Positions 44,850 through 53,562 of a DNA stretch of 64,000 nt are shown here, one piece after another; within the stretch, counting starts at the first letter, position 1, and every line of letters begins with the position of its first letter. The stretch spans positions 62,001 through 126,000 of the forward strand of contig NZ_JACJHY010000007.1 of NCBI RefSeq assembly GCF_014138625.1, given 5' to 3'. The stretch is from Aminobacter ciceronei (GTDB lineage Bacteria; Pseudomonadota; Alphaproteobacteria; Rhizobiales; Rhizobiaceae). The notes under the pieces were generated by a model. It saw only the letters and a list, made by a program, of their open reading frames with translations, had not been told where the DNA came from and made no database searches. The position numbers were made by a program, and so were the translations under genes.

Positions 44850-45344
44850 GTGTTGAAGAAGTTTGAAGTCGGGCCGCAGGCCTACCGGGACGCGATGAGC
44901 CATTTTGCCGGCGCGGTGCACCTGGTGACCACCGACGGTCCGGCGGGAAAACGTGGCACCACCGTCATCGCTGCCTGCTCGGTGTCAGACAACCCGCCGA
45001 TGGTGCTTGTCTGCGTCAACCGCGAGAACCCCAACAACGACCTGTTCGTCAAGAACGGCAATTTTGCCCTCAACACGCTCGCCGCCAGGCACGAGCCACT
45101 GGCCGTGGCCTTCTCAGGTGTCACAGGCCTCGCGCCCGAACAGCGCTTCGCCCTTGGCGAGTGGGAGGTGCTGGCATCAGGCGCGCCGGCACTGATCGGC
45201 GCCGTTGCCGTGTTCGACTGCGAGCTCGTCGACGCCAAGGAACTGGCCACCCATCGTGTCATGTTTGGCAAGGTGACAGGCCTGCGCATCGGCGATAACC
45301 TTCGCCCGCTGATCTATCACGGCCGCAGCTATCACGTGCTGTAG
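44850..45344 (+). CDS. Flavin reductase-like FMN-binding protein
   Basis: 164 residues of the HpaC-like split-barrel family. QAYRDAMSHFAGAVHLVTTD opens the domain and NDLFVKNGNFALNTLAA carries a conserved flavin contact. It would supply reduced FMN/FAD to a partner. The GTG at 44850 follows an AGGAAAA site; a TTG at 44835 is another choice. It stands 20 bp before the coxD-like gene, so it may belong to the maturation operon. Confidence 0.85.
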   Translation: MLKKFEVGPQAYRDAMSHFAGAVHLVTTDGPAGKRGTTVIAACSVSDNPPMVLVCVNRENPNNDLFVKNGNFALNTLAARHEPLAVAFSGVTGLAPEQRFALGEWEVLASGAPALIGAVAVFDCELVDAKELATHRVMFGKVTGLRIGDNLRPLIYHGRSYHVL

Positions 45345-45364
45345 ACCGCCTCTCCGGAAACGCC

Positions 45365-46291
45365 ATGACCGACACGCCTCGTCCAGTTCCCCAGACAATC
45401 GACGAGACGCTTAAGATGCTCGCCGGCGCCGACTACGTCGCCGACAGGGCGCTTGCGACGGTACTTTTCTTATCCCTGCGGATGAGCCGGCCGCTATTCC
45501 TCGAAGGCGAGGCCGGCGTCGGCAAGACCGAGATCGCAAAGGTTCTGGCCAGCGCGCTCGGACGCCGCCTGATCCGGCTGCAATGCTACGAAGGCCTCGA
45601 CGTTTCCTCCGCCGTCTATGAGTGGAACTATGCGGCGCAGATGATCGAGATTCGCATGGAGGAGGCTGTCGGCAAGGTCGACCGCTCCGACATGGAAAGG
45701 AACGTCTTCTCGGAAAAATACCTGATCCGGCGTCCGGTGCTGGACGCGTTGACCGGCAAGGCGGGTGCTGCCCCTGTCTTCCTCATCGACGAACTCGACC
45801 GAACCGACGAGGCCTTTGAGGCTTTCCTGCTCGAAATCCTCTCCGACTACCAGGTCACCGTTCCAGAACTCGGCACGATCAGGGCGGAGGAACCGCCGAT
45901 CGTCATCATCACCACCAACCGCACCCGTGAGATCCACGACGCGCTGAAGCGCCGCTGCCTCTATCACTGGGTCGACTATCCCAATGCAGAGCGCGAGCTC
46001 GAAATCGTCAGCCGCAAGGTGCCGCAGGCCAACCGGCGCCTGTCCGCCGAGGTCGTCCGCTTCATCCAGAAATTGCGCGAGATCGAGCTATTCAAGGTGC
46101 CCGGCGTCGCCGAAACCATCGACTGGGCGTCGGCGCTGACGGAGCTCGACAAGATAGCACTCGATCCCGAGACGATTTCGGACACTATCGGCGTGCTGCT
46201 CAAATATCAGGACGACATCGCGCGCATCGAGCAAGGCGAGGGCCGCCGCATCCTCAACGAGGTGAGGGCGGAGCTGGCTGCGGCGGAGTAG
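45365..46291 (+). CDS. coxD: MoxR-type AAA+ ATPase (CoxD-like)
   Basis: 308 residues. Walker A EGEAGVGKTEIAKVL, Walker B PVFLIDELDRTDE and sensor TTNRTREIHDALKRRCLYHW are all present. CoxD proteins help assemble the CuSMo centre of CO dehydrogenase or related Mo-hydroxylases. The VWA-domain CoxE gene follows in 10 bp, the usual MoxR-VWA pairing. No coxMSL structural genes are in the window. Confidence 0.9.
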   Translation: MTDTPRPVPQTIDETLKMLAGADYVADRALATVLFLSLRMSRPLFLEGEAGVGKTEIAKVLASALGRRLIRLQCYEGLDVSSAVYEWNYAAQMIEIRMEEAVGKVDRSDMERNVFSEKYLIRRPVLDALTGKAGAAPVFLIDELDRTDEAFEAFLLEILSDYQVTVPELGTIRAEEPPIVIITTNRTREIHDALKRRCLYHWVDYPNAERELEIVSRKVPQANRRLSAEVVRFIQKLREIELFKVPGVAETIDWASALTELDKIALDPETISDTIGVLLKYQDDIARIEQGEGRRILNEVRAELAAAE

Positions 46292-46301
46292 GTGCGGTGA
46301 C

Positions 46302-47537
46302 ATGACGCCCAGCAGTGCTGCATCAGACGGTCGCATCGCCGACAACATCGTCTATTTCGCCCGCGCGCTGCGCAAGGCCGGCATGCGTGTCGGCCCGGCT
46401 TCGGTGATGGATGCGATCGAGGCGGTGCTGGCCGCGGGCATCGGCTCGCGCGACGATTTCTACTGGACGCTGCATGCCGTGCTGGTCAGCCGCCACGAGG
46501 ATCACGCCACCTTCGATGAAGCCTTCCGGCTGTTCTGGAAGTCGCGCGAGCTGATCGAAAAGATGCTGGCGATGTTTTCGCCCGTGGCGCCCGACCGCCG
46601 CGAGAAGCAGAAGCCGCGCGCCGCCGAAAACCGCGTCAGCCAGGCGATGTTCGAAGGCCACCACAACAGCCAGCCGCCGCGCGAAATCCCCGAGATCGAG
46701 GTCGACGCCCGTTTTACCGTGTCGGGCAACGAGATGCTGCGCGGCAAGGACTTTGCCCAGATGACAGCAAACGAGATGTCAGACGCCCGGCGCGAGATCG
46801 CAGCGCTCAGGCTGCCCTTCGACACCGTGCGCACGCGTCGTTTCAAGCCGGACCCGCATGGCGGCAATGTCGATCCGCGCGCCATGATGCGGGCGGCAGC
46901 CCGCACCGGCGGCCAGCTGATCCTGCCGAAATTCCGCTCCGTGCGCGAGGTGCATCCGCCCCTGGTCGTGCTTGCCGACATCTCAGGCTCGATGAGCCAG
47001 TACACCCGCATCTTCCTGCATTTCCTGCACGCGCTGGCCGAAAAGCGCCGGCGCGTGCACACCTTCGTCTTCGGCACCAGGTTGACCAACCTGACCCGGC
47101 AGATGCGTCACCGCGATCCCGACACGGCCCTTGCCGACTGCTCCGCCGCGGTCAAGGACTGGTCCGGCGGCACCCGCATCGGCGACACGTTGGGCGAGTT
47201 CAACCGTTTGTGGTCGCGCCGGGTGCTCGGGCAGGGCGCCGTGGTACTTTTGATCACTGACGGGCTCGAGCGTGACGATGTGTCAGGCCTCTCCGAGGAA
47301 ATGGAGCGGCTCAAGAAATCCTGCCGCCGACTGATCTGGCTCAACCCGTTGCTGCGCTTCGAGGGGTTCGAAGCGCGCGCGCGCGGCGTTCGTGCCATGC
47401 TTCCTTATGTCGACGAGTTCCGCCCGGTGCACAATCTCAACGCGCTTGGCGATCTCTGCGCTTCGCTCGGCGCGCCGGCGTCGCGCGACACCGACCCCAG
47501 ATTGTGGATGATCGACGGCCTGCGCCGGGCGGCGTAA
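46302..47537 (+). CDS. coxE: VWA-domain protein (CoxE-like)
   Basis: 411 residues. The N-terminal 200 residues are helical; the C-terminal von Willebrand A domain has the MIDAS motif VLADISGSMSQYTR and later LLITDGLERDD. It works with CoxD in metal-centre maturation. GLGWSGGTR-type spacing is present as DWSGGTRIGDTL. It starts 10 bp after coxD. Confidence 0.9.
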   Translation: MTPSSAASDGRIADNIVYFARALRKAGMRVGPASVMDAIEAVLAAGIGSRDDFYWTLHAVLVSRHEDHATFDEAFRLFWKSRELIEKMLAMFSPVAPDRREKQKPRAAENRVSQAMFEGHHNSQPPREIPEIEVDARFTVSGNEMLRGKDFAQMTANEMSDARREIAALRLPFDTVRTRRFKPDPHGGNVDPRAMMRAAARTGGQLILPKFRSVREVHPPLVVLADISGSMSQYTRIFLHFLHALAEKRRRVHTFVFGTRLTNLTRQMRHRDPDTALADCSAAVKDWSGGTRIGDTLGEFNRLWSRRVLGQGAVVLLITDGLERDDVSGLSEEMERLKKSCRRLIWLNPLLRFEGFEARARGVRAMLPYVDEFRPVHNLNALGDLCASLGAPASRDTDPRLWMIDGLRRAA

Positions 47538-47557
47538 GGTCGCAAAGGGAGGTTTCC

Positions 47558-47893
47558 ATGCCAAGCAAGTTTCTCGATGAGGCCCGCGACCCGCTGATCA
47601 TCGCCGAAGGCTGGATGAAGGACGGCAAGGACGTCGCCATCGCCACCGTGGTCGAAACCTGGGGCTCGGCGCCGCGCCCCGTCGGCAGCCATCTCGTTAT
47701 CGACGCCGAAGGCACCTTCCATGGCTCGGTCTCCGGCGGCTGCGTCGAGGGGGCGGTGATATCAGAGGCCCTCGATGTCATCGGCAGCGGCCAGCCGAAG
47801 ATGCTGGAGTTCGGTGTCGCCGACGAGACGGCGTGGCAGGTCGGCCTGTCCTGTGGCGGCAAGATCAGGGTTTATGTCGAGCGGTTGGGCTGA
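47558..47893 (+). CDS. XdhC/CoxI family, N-terminal domain protein
   Basis: 111 residues equal to the N-terminal half of XdhC: TVVETWGSAPRPVGSHLVI, then GSVSGGCVEGAVI, and LSCGGKIRVYVE at the end. XdhC binds molybdenum cofactor and protects it until it is sulfurated and inserted. Here the protein is split, with the Rossmann half encoded by the next gene 3 bp away. AGGGAGG sets the ATG at 47558. Confidence 0.9.
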   Translation: MPSKFLDEARDPLIIAEGWMKDGKDVAIATVVETWGSAPRPVGSHLVIDAEGTFHGSVSGGCVEGAVISEALDVIGSGQPKMLEFGVADETAWQVGLSCGGKIRVYVERLG

Positions 47894-47896
47894 GCG

Positions 47897-48607
47897 ATGG
47901 ATCCCTATGTCCTGAAAACCCTGAATGCCGAGCGCCGCGCGCGCCGCGCCGCGATACTCGTCACCGACATCGGGGATGGCCGCGACCGCGTCGTCAGGGA
48001 AGGCGATGCCGTCGCAGGCGACCTTGGCCAGGCGATCGCCAGGGCATTTCGCAGCGGCATGTCCGGCCTGGTCGAGGCCGAGGGCCGCAGCTTCTTCCTC
48101 AATGTGCACCTGCCGCAGCCCAGGCTGGTGGTGATCGGCGCCGTCCATATCAGCCAGGCACTTGCGCCGATGGCCAAGATCGCCGGTTTTCCGCTGGAGA
48201 TCATCGACCCGCGCACGGCCTTCACCAGCGATGAACGTTTCCCCGACGTCGTCCACAAGGCCGAATGGCCCGAGGATGCGCTGAAGCATTGTCCGCTCGA
48301 TCGTTATGCCGCACTTGCCGCCATCACCCACGATCCCAAGATCGACGACTGGCCGCTCAAGGCAGCACTCGATGCCGAGTGTTTTTATGTCGGTGCGCTG
48401 GGCAGCCGCAAGACGCATGGCCGGCGCGTAGAGCGCCTGCTGGCAATGGGCGTGACGCCGGAGCAGATCGACCGCATCAACGCGCCGATCGGGCTCGACA
48501 TCGGTGCCGCCAACCCCGCCGAGATCGCGGTTGCCATTCTCGCGCAGGTCATTTCGGCGTTCCGTGCGCGCGGCCTCGGCGCCAAGGCAAAAAGCGAGGC
48601 GGCGTGA
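47897..48607 (+). CDS. XdhC family, Rossmann-domain protein
   Basis: 236 residues equal to the C-terminal half of XdhC. RLVVIGAVHISQALAPMAK is the nucleotide-binding region, and FYVGALGSRKTHGRRVERL and IGLDIGAANPAEIAVAI are strong family marks. It follows the N-terminal half and overlaps the next gene by 4 bp (GTGA). The two proteins probably act as one complex in cofactor delivery. Confidence 0.9.
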   Translation: MDPYVLKTLNAERRARRAAILVTDIGDGRDRVVREGDAVAGDLGQAIARAFRSGMSGLVEAEGRSFFLNVHLPQPRLVVIGAVHISQALAPMAKIAGFPLEIIDPRTAFTSDERFPDVVHKAEWPEDALKHCPLDRYAALAAITHDPKIDDWPLKAALDAECFYVGALGSRKTHGRRVERLLAMGVTPEQIDRINAPIGLDIGAANPAEIAVAILAQVISAFRARGLGAKAKSEAA

Positions 48608-50214
48608 GATTTGGCGCAATCCCCGTCGACCAGGCCAAGGGCGCTGTGCTTGCGCATTCCACCAGCGCCGGTGACCTCCGCTACCGCAAGGGCCATGTGC
48701 TTGCCGCCGAAGACGTGGCCATCCTCGCAGCCTCGGGGCTGAGCGAGATCGTCGTCGCCGTGCTGGAGCCGGGCGATCTCGGCGAAGACCAGGCGGCTGG
48801 GGCGATCGCGGCCAGCATGCGGCACCGTCATATCGAGGTGAAGCCGGCGGCGACCGGCCGGGTCAATCTGCATGCGCGTGAAGCCGGCGTCTTCACCGTC
48901 GATGCCGGCCTGATCGACGCCATCAACGCCATAGACCCCTCGATAACGGTTGCCACTCTGGCCCAGCATGCCACGGTCGAAAAAGACCAGATGGTGGCGA
49001 CGGTGAAGATCATCCCCTTTGCCGTGTCAGGCGATCTGGTGCGGCAGGCGACCGAACTGTGCGCCAAAGGCGAGATCTTCGCCGTCAATGCCTTCGCGGC
49101 GAAGCGCGTCGGCGTCATCCAGACCATGCTGCCCAGCGTCAAGCCAAGCGTGCTCGACAAGACCGCGCGCCTGACCCAGCAGCGGCTGGCACGCTCGGGC
49201 AGCCGGCTCGTCGCCGAACGGCGCACGGCGCATGAGGCCGGTGCGGTGGCCGAGGCCACCAGGCAGCTTGCCCGCGACAACGACCTCGTCGTCATTTTCG
49301 GCGCTTCGGCGCTGGCCGATTTCGATGACGTCATCCCGGCCGCCATCCGCGCCGCCGGCGGCACCGTCGTCCGTTCCGGCATGCCGGTCGATCCCGGTAA
49401 CCTTCTTGTGCTTGGCCATATCGGCAAGACCGCCGTTCTCGGTGCGCCGGGTTGCGCGCGCAGCCCCAAGGAAAACGGCTTTGACTGGGTGCTCGACCGG
49501 CTGATGGCAGGGCTCGACGTTTCCGCGGCCGACATTGCCGGAATGGGCGTCGGCGGCCTGCTGATGGAAATTGCGACGCGGCCGCAGCCACGCGATCTCA
49601 CCGCCATTCCGTCGGTTCCGAAAGTGCATGCCGTGCTGCTCGCCGCCGGTCGTTCCAGCCGCATGGGCGGGCCCAACAAGCTTTTGGCGCTGTTCCAGGG
49701 CAAGCCGCTTGTGCGCCGAACCGCCGAACGGGTGCTTGCGTCGAAGGCCGAAAGCACTGTCGTTGTGTCAGGCCATCAGGCGAGCCGCATCGGTGATGCG
49801 CTCGCCGGGCTCGACATTCCCGCGACCCACAATGCCGACTTTGCCTCAGGCCTCGCCAGTTCGCTCAAGGCGGGAATTTCGGCGCTTCCCGAGGATGCAG
49901 CCGGTGCGCTGATCGTTCTCGGCGACATGCCCGAGGTGCTGCCGGCCGACCTCGACCGGCTGATCGAGGCCTTCGAGCGGGCAGGCGGCCGTGCGGTTGT
50001 CCGCGCCACCCATGACGGCAAACGTGGCAATCCGGTGATCCTGCCGCGCGCCCTGTTTGCAGCCGTTGCCCATCTCGAAGGCGACACCGGCGCCCGGCAT
50101 CTGATCGAGAGCGAAAGCGTCGATGTCGTCGACATCGAGATCGGCGCCGGCGCTGCCGTCGACGTCGACACGCCCGAGGCGCTGGCAGGAGCGGGCGGGG
50201 TGCCGCAGGATTGA
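48604..50214 (+). CDS. Fusion of MoeA-like molybdopterin-binding and MocA-like nucleotidyltransferase domains
   Basis: 536 residues from a GTG that overlaps the previous stop. Residues about 1-330 resemble the molybdopterin-binding domain of MoeA/MogA, with LVVIFGASALADFDDVIPAA; from about 340 a MobA/MocA-type domain starts, LLAAGRSSRMGGPNKLLA. MocA makes the cytidine form of the cofactor used by xanthine and CO dehydrogenase types, which fits its place after coxDE and xdhC. Which nucleotide is used is inferred from context. Confidence 0.88.
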   Translation: MRFGAIPVDQAKGAVLAHSTSAGDLRYRKGHVLAAEDVAILAASGLSEIVVAVLEPGDLGEDQAAGAIAASMRHRHIEVKPAATGRVNLHAREAGVFTVDAGLIDAINAIDPSITVATLAQHATVEKDQMVATVKIIPFAVSGDLVRQATELCAKGEIFAVNAFAAKRVGVIQTMLPSVKPSVLDKTARLTQQRLARSGSRLVAERRTAHEAGAVAEATRQLARDNDLVVIFGASALADFDDVIPAAIRAAGGTVVRSGMPVDPGNLLVLGHIGKTAVLGAPGCARSPKENGFDWVLDRLMAGLDVSAADIAGMGVGGLLMEIATRPQPRDLTAIPSVPKVHAVLLAAGRSSRMGGPNKLLALFQGKPLVRRTAERVLASKAESTVVVSGHQASRIGDALAGLDIPATHNADFASGLASSLKAGISALPEDAAGALIVLGDMPEVLPADLDRLIEAFERAGGRAVVRATHDGKRGNPVILPRALFAAVAHLEGDTGARHLIESESVDVVDIEIGAGAAVDVDTPEALAGAGGVPQD

Positions 50215-50288
50215 GGCTGTTGACAAAGCGCCTGCCGGTTGGCCAACCCTACGTCATGTCATTCGATTTGAAGTCTCATTCCTTCGCG

Positions 50289-50442
50289 CCCCCCTCTGTC
50301 CTGCCGGACATCTCCCCCACAAGGGGGGAGATCAGCAGCTGCGCAGCCAGTTCACGTCCTGCTTCGTCGCAGGTCGGTCGAGGCGTCGATGCCAGCCAAT
50401 CTCCCCCCTTGCGGGGGAGATGGCCGGCAGGCCAGAGGGGGG
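50289..50442. repeat. Rhizobial-type extragenic repeat with long inverted ends
   Basis: The outer arms are complementary with a few mismatches: CCCCTCTG, CTGCCGG and CATCTCCCCC on the left and the reverse on the right. A second inner pair CTCCCCC-GGGGGGAG sits at 50312-50330. Elements of this wording are scattered in Mesorhizobium genomes. It lies between the maturation operon and a hydrolase gene, and a related element is at 54494-54524. Confidence 0.75.
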
Positions 50443-50471
50443 CAACGTCGAGCGCTTGGCTGCAGGCTAGC

Positions 50472-51338
50472 TTGCGCCGCTTGGTCTTGCCGTTCGTGAT
50501 TGCCGCATTCGTAGCATTTCCCGCCTCTGCCCAATCCCTTGCCCCCTACAAGGACGAGCTCTTCGCCTATCCGGCGATCCTGTCTTCGGAGGGCGAGGCT
50601 TACCGCGTCGTCGACTATCGGGAGATGCGCGACATCAACGAGCGCGACCAGGTGCCGGAACGCCGGGTGCAGGGCAAATACGTCTCGACGGGTGTCCGCA
50701 AGACCCAGCAGGATCTGGTGCTGAAGACAGATGTCGGCGATGTCAGGCATTTCGCCGTCGGCAAGACCGAGGGCGCCACGGTGATCGTGCTTTATCTTCA
50801 CGGCCAGGGCGGCAGCCGCAAGCAGGGTGTCGAGGACTTCACCTTCGGCGGCAACTTCAACCGTATCAAGAACCTGATGGCAGACAATGGCGGGCTCTAT
50901 CTGTCACCCGATTTCTCGGACTTCGGCGACAAGGGCGTTGCAGAGGTGGCGGCGCTTATCGACCACTACGCGGCGCAGTCACCTGGCGCCAGGATCGTCG
51001 TCGCCTGCGGCTCGATGGGCGGCCAGCTGTGCTGGGGACTGGCGCGCGACGCCAAGGCAGCCAAGAAGCTGGGCGGGCTGATGTTGCTCGGCTCGCTCTG
51101 GGACGATGCCTTCCTCAAATCACCGGCCTTCGCGGCCAAGGTGCCGGTGTTCTTCGGCCAGGGCAGCAAGGATCCTGTTTTTCCCGCCGACAAGCAGGAG
51201 GCGTTCTTCCGCTCGATCCTGGCCAAGAACAAGGCCTATCCGACGCGCTTCGTCCGCTTCGAGACCGGAACCCACGGCACGCCGATCCGCATGACCGACT
51301 GGCGCGAGACGCTCAACTGGATGCTGTCTGCGAAATAG
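50472..51338 (+). CDS. Exported alpha/beta hydrolase
   Basis: 288 residues from a TTG at 50472. A signal peptide follows (LRRLVLPFVIAAFVAFPASA), then a hydrolase fold with VIVLYLHGQGGSRKQGVEDF and the nucleophile elbow ACGSMGGQLCW (Ser in GSMGG). The acid-His end is FGQGSKDPVF and GTHGTPI. The frame stays open back through the repeat to 50211, but a start there would translate repeat DNA. Substrate unknown; the start is uncertain. Confidence 0.7.
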   Translation: MRRLVLPFVIAAFVAFPASAQSLAPYKDELFAYPAILSSEGEAYRVVDYREMRDINERDQVPERRVQGKYVSTGVRKTQQDLVLKTDVGDVRHFAVGKTEGATVIVLYLHGQGGSRKQGVEDFTFGGNFNRIKNLMADNGGLYLSPDFSDFGDKGVAEVAALIDHYAAQSPGARIVVACGSMGGQLCWGLARDAKAAKKLGGLMLLGSLWDDAFLKSPAFAAKVPVFFGQGSKDPVFPADKQEAFFRSILAKNKAYPTRFVRFETGTHGTPIRMTDWRETLNWMLSAK

Positions 51339-51340
51339 CC

Positions 51341-52381
51341 TCAAGGTCCCGAATTGTAGTCGAGCACCGTCTCGGGGTTGATATCGCCGTCATAGGACGC
51401 ATCGACGTCGTACCGGACCAGCGCAAACGCGCCGTCGCGGAACAGCCAGGTGCCGTCGGATGAGGCATCGCCGACGCCGCGCCATTTGGCGTGCGAAGTG
51501 ATCGTCATCGTCTTGTCGTCGAAGGACGAATTGACCAGCGCGTTTTCCGTGCGGTAGCCGATGACGTTGACGCTCTCGAGTTTGCCGTCGGGATTGTCGC
51601 CCTCGTAGTGGATGTCGAGCTCGGGGGCGGCGAAATGCTGCTCGTTCAGCCCGTCGGCCTCGTTCCAGAGATAATAGACATGGGTCTCGTTATAGGCGCC
51701 CATCTGGCAGAAGAAGCGGAACAGCCGGGCTTCGCTGGCCGGCGCGTCGGCGGCGTCCGATTTGTTGTGGTAGGAAATCTTGTAGCTCTGGATCGCCTCG
51801 TCACCTTCACGGGCAACGTCGCACTGGGCCTTGTGGCTTGCAGCGAATGTCTTGGTGGCAAGGTCGAGCACGGCGTCGATCTCTGTGGGCGGGGCATCGC
51901 CACACTGCTTGGGCAGCGCTTCGCTCAGATTGCCTTCGGCTGGCTTGAGTGCACCTTTCTCGAGCTGGATCGGGGTGAAGGGCGGCTCCTGGATCGAGCC
52001 GTTGACCTGCCGGGCGGTGTAGCAGCCGGCAAAAACCTTCTCGGTGCCGTCCTTGTCTATGGCGCGAATGGCGACCGGGATGTTGTAGAAGATCGAGCCG
52101 GCAGCGCCGTCCGAACTGACCGCGCCTGTCTCGATCTCGACGCGCTCGGTTTTCTCATATCCCTTGGCGAATTCGGCAAAGTCCTTGGCGGGCTTGGCAT
52201 CGCCGAAATAGTCCCAGGCACGGGCATATTCCTTGCGGCTGACCGCATTGTAGAGCGAGCGCACCACGGCGGCCGCATCGGATCGGTCATCGAGATAGGG
52301 CAGATCGGCGGCCAGCGCCTGGAACGACCAGAGGCTGGTCAAGGCGGCGGTCAATGCTGCCCGTGTCGAAAAAGTCCTCAT
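51341..52381 (-). CDS. Exported DUF1176 protein
   Basis: 346 residues with a signal peptide (cleavage after ALA). The N-terminal 130 residues are an unknown domain rich in aromatic and acidic residues. The C-terminal part has DUF1176 marks such as KTMTITSHAKWRGVGD and GTWLFRDGAFALVRYDV. Function unknown; periplasmic. It converges on the hydrolase gene. Confidence 0.78.
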   Translation of the reverse strand: MRTFSTRAALTAALTSLWSFQALAADLPYLDDRSDAAAVVRSLYNAVSRKEYARAWDYFGDAKPAKDFAEFAKGYEKTERVEIETGAVSSDGAAGSIFYNIPVAIRAIDKDGTEKVFAGCYTARQVNGSIQEPPFTPIQLEKGALKPAEGNLSEALPKQCGDAPPTEIDAVLDLATKTFAASHKAQCDVAREGDEAIQSYKISYHNKSDAADAPASEARLFRFFCQMGAYNETHVYYLWNEADGLNEQHFAAPELDIHYEGDNPDGKLESVNVIGYRTENALVNSSFDDKTMTITSHAKWRGVGDASSDGTWLFRDGAFALVRYDVDASYDGDINPETVLDYNSGP

Positions 52382-52447
52382 CGCGAATCTCCTGCCTGCC
52401 GCAATGATGCATCATCGATTGCGGCAGCGCAGTGACGCGCGGAACCA

Positions 52448-52618
52448 TCATGCCTGGCGCGTCGACATTTCGCGGGCGATACGGGGAAAATCTGCCGGCT
52501 TGATGCCGATGTCGGCGCGGTCGGCCGAGTTCATCGCGTTCAGCAAAGCAAGCGCCGCACGATAGCGGACCTGTTCCTTGGGGCGAGGGCGGGCGAACAA
52601 TTCGGTATAGAAACCCAT
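52448..52618 (-). CDS. DUF1127-like small protein
   Basis: 56 residues, ATG at 52618, stop at 52448. The N-terminus is MGFYTELFARPRPKEQ, then RYRAALALLNAMNSADRADIGI, and PADFPRIARE ends the domain, close to the DUF1127 pattern (basic helix, then DLGI and IPxxAR). Ribosome site GGAGCCTGAGAG precedes it. Such proteins are stress-induced in Rhizobiales and affect growth, carbon use or RNA turnover. It is too short for usual gene-finding cut-offs. Confidence 0.75.
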   Translation of the reverse strand: MGFYTELFARPRPKEQVRYRAALALLNAMNSADRADIGIKPADFPRIAREMSTRQA

Positions 52619-52709
52619 CTCTCAGGCTCCGGTTTGTCCTCCCATGGCGACATATAGGTGATTCCGGCGTGATTGTGCAGTGCAGCATCGGCATGGCTGC
52701 CATGCAGTG

Positions 52710-52844
52710 CATGGAAAAATCTTTCACGACCGGTGTAACAAGTCAGGTGTCGGTTGCGTAACTGAATAGCCGGCACTGCTGGCTTTCCTCGCCGCAAGGC
52801 GACTTCGGGCCGCATATTACCCCCCCATGCGGCCCGGTTTTTTT
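52710..52844 (+). ncRNA. Candidate small RNA upstream of an orphan terminator
   Basis: A strong plus-strand terminator at 52807-52844 has no plus-strand gene in front of it; the nearest is 1.4 kb upstream and is convergent with another gene. The 100 bases before it contain short hairpins and no open frame. The terminator loop is ATTACCCCCC, a C-rich loop like those in several alphaproteobacterial small RNAs. The 5' end is a guess; no promoter was fixed. Confidence 0.3.
52807..52844 (+). terminator. Orphan rho-independent terminator
   Basis: Nine-base-pair stem GGGCCGCAT/ATGCGGCCC with loop ATTACCCCCCCC-like and a run of seven T at 52838-52844. Confidence 0.9.
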
Positions 52845-52954
52845 GTGCCGACATTTCTAAGAAGCCACTGGCGTCACGAAACGATTCTTAACCGAGCCTG
52901 ATTACGGTTCCGGCAAATATTGCGTATCATGCCGTTTCGTGCGGAGGGCCTTGC

Positions 52955-53461
52955 ATGGGCACCGAGACCAATCGCGACTTCGCTTCGTTGCTCGACGACC
53001 TGTTCGTCGCGCCCGAGCCTGGCGAGATTGCGCCCGCGCCGACCATCCCGTTCGACTATCTCGCCGTTGCCGAGGAACTGCATTCCGGCCGCATCCGCGT
53101 TTCGGGCGAGACCGCGGCCGCCGGCTATCGTGAGGCGGGCGAGGCGCTCGAGGACGAATTCGTTTCCCTGCTCGACATGGTCAGGGCCAGGGCTGTGGCC
53201 GACGCCGTCGAAGCCGCGGCGGGTCCTCTGGAGCCCCCAGCGCCCGAACCGCCGTCGATCGACCCGGACGCGATCGCCGCCGAGCTCGGCCTGGCCGAAG
53301 CCAAGCCGGCCGATCTCGCCAGGCTGCGCCGTATCTTTGCGCTCGCCAACCACCCCGACCGCGTGGCGCCGCATCTGCGCCAGCGCGCCATGGTGCGCAT
53401 GCAACTCGCCAACATGATGATCGACGACGCCAAGCGCCGCGCCGCCAAGAAAAAAAGCTGA
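52955..53461 (+). CDS. Unknown protein with an HPD (J-domain-like) motif
   Basis: 168 residues, acidic, no signal peptide. Residues 1-75 are helical, about 85-105 are Pro/Ala/Glu rich, and the C-terminal 60 residues read LARLRRIFALANHPDRVAPH then MVRMQLANMMIDDAKRRAAKK. The HPD in the loop after a basic helix, with an alanine-basic helix after it, looks like a J-domain. If so it could stimulate DnaK ATPase. Not confirmed by a full domain pattern. Confidence 0.6.
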   Translation: MGTETNRDFASLLDDLFVAPEPGEIAPAPTIPFDYLAVAEELHSGRIRVSGETAAAGYREAGEALEDEFVSLLDMVRARAVADAVEAAAGPLEPPAPEPPSIDPDAIAAELGLAEAKPADLARLRRIFALANHPDRVAPHLRQRAMVRMQLANMMIDDAKRRAAKKKS

Positions 53462-53562
53462 CGCCGCCTTCAGCCTGATGCCGGACCGGCCAGTGCCCCG
53501 CTTGGCCGATGCAGTGAGACGTCCTATCTGTGAGACGCTGCATCGCACTGCCGGGAGGCCCC

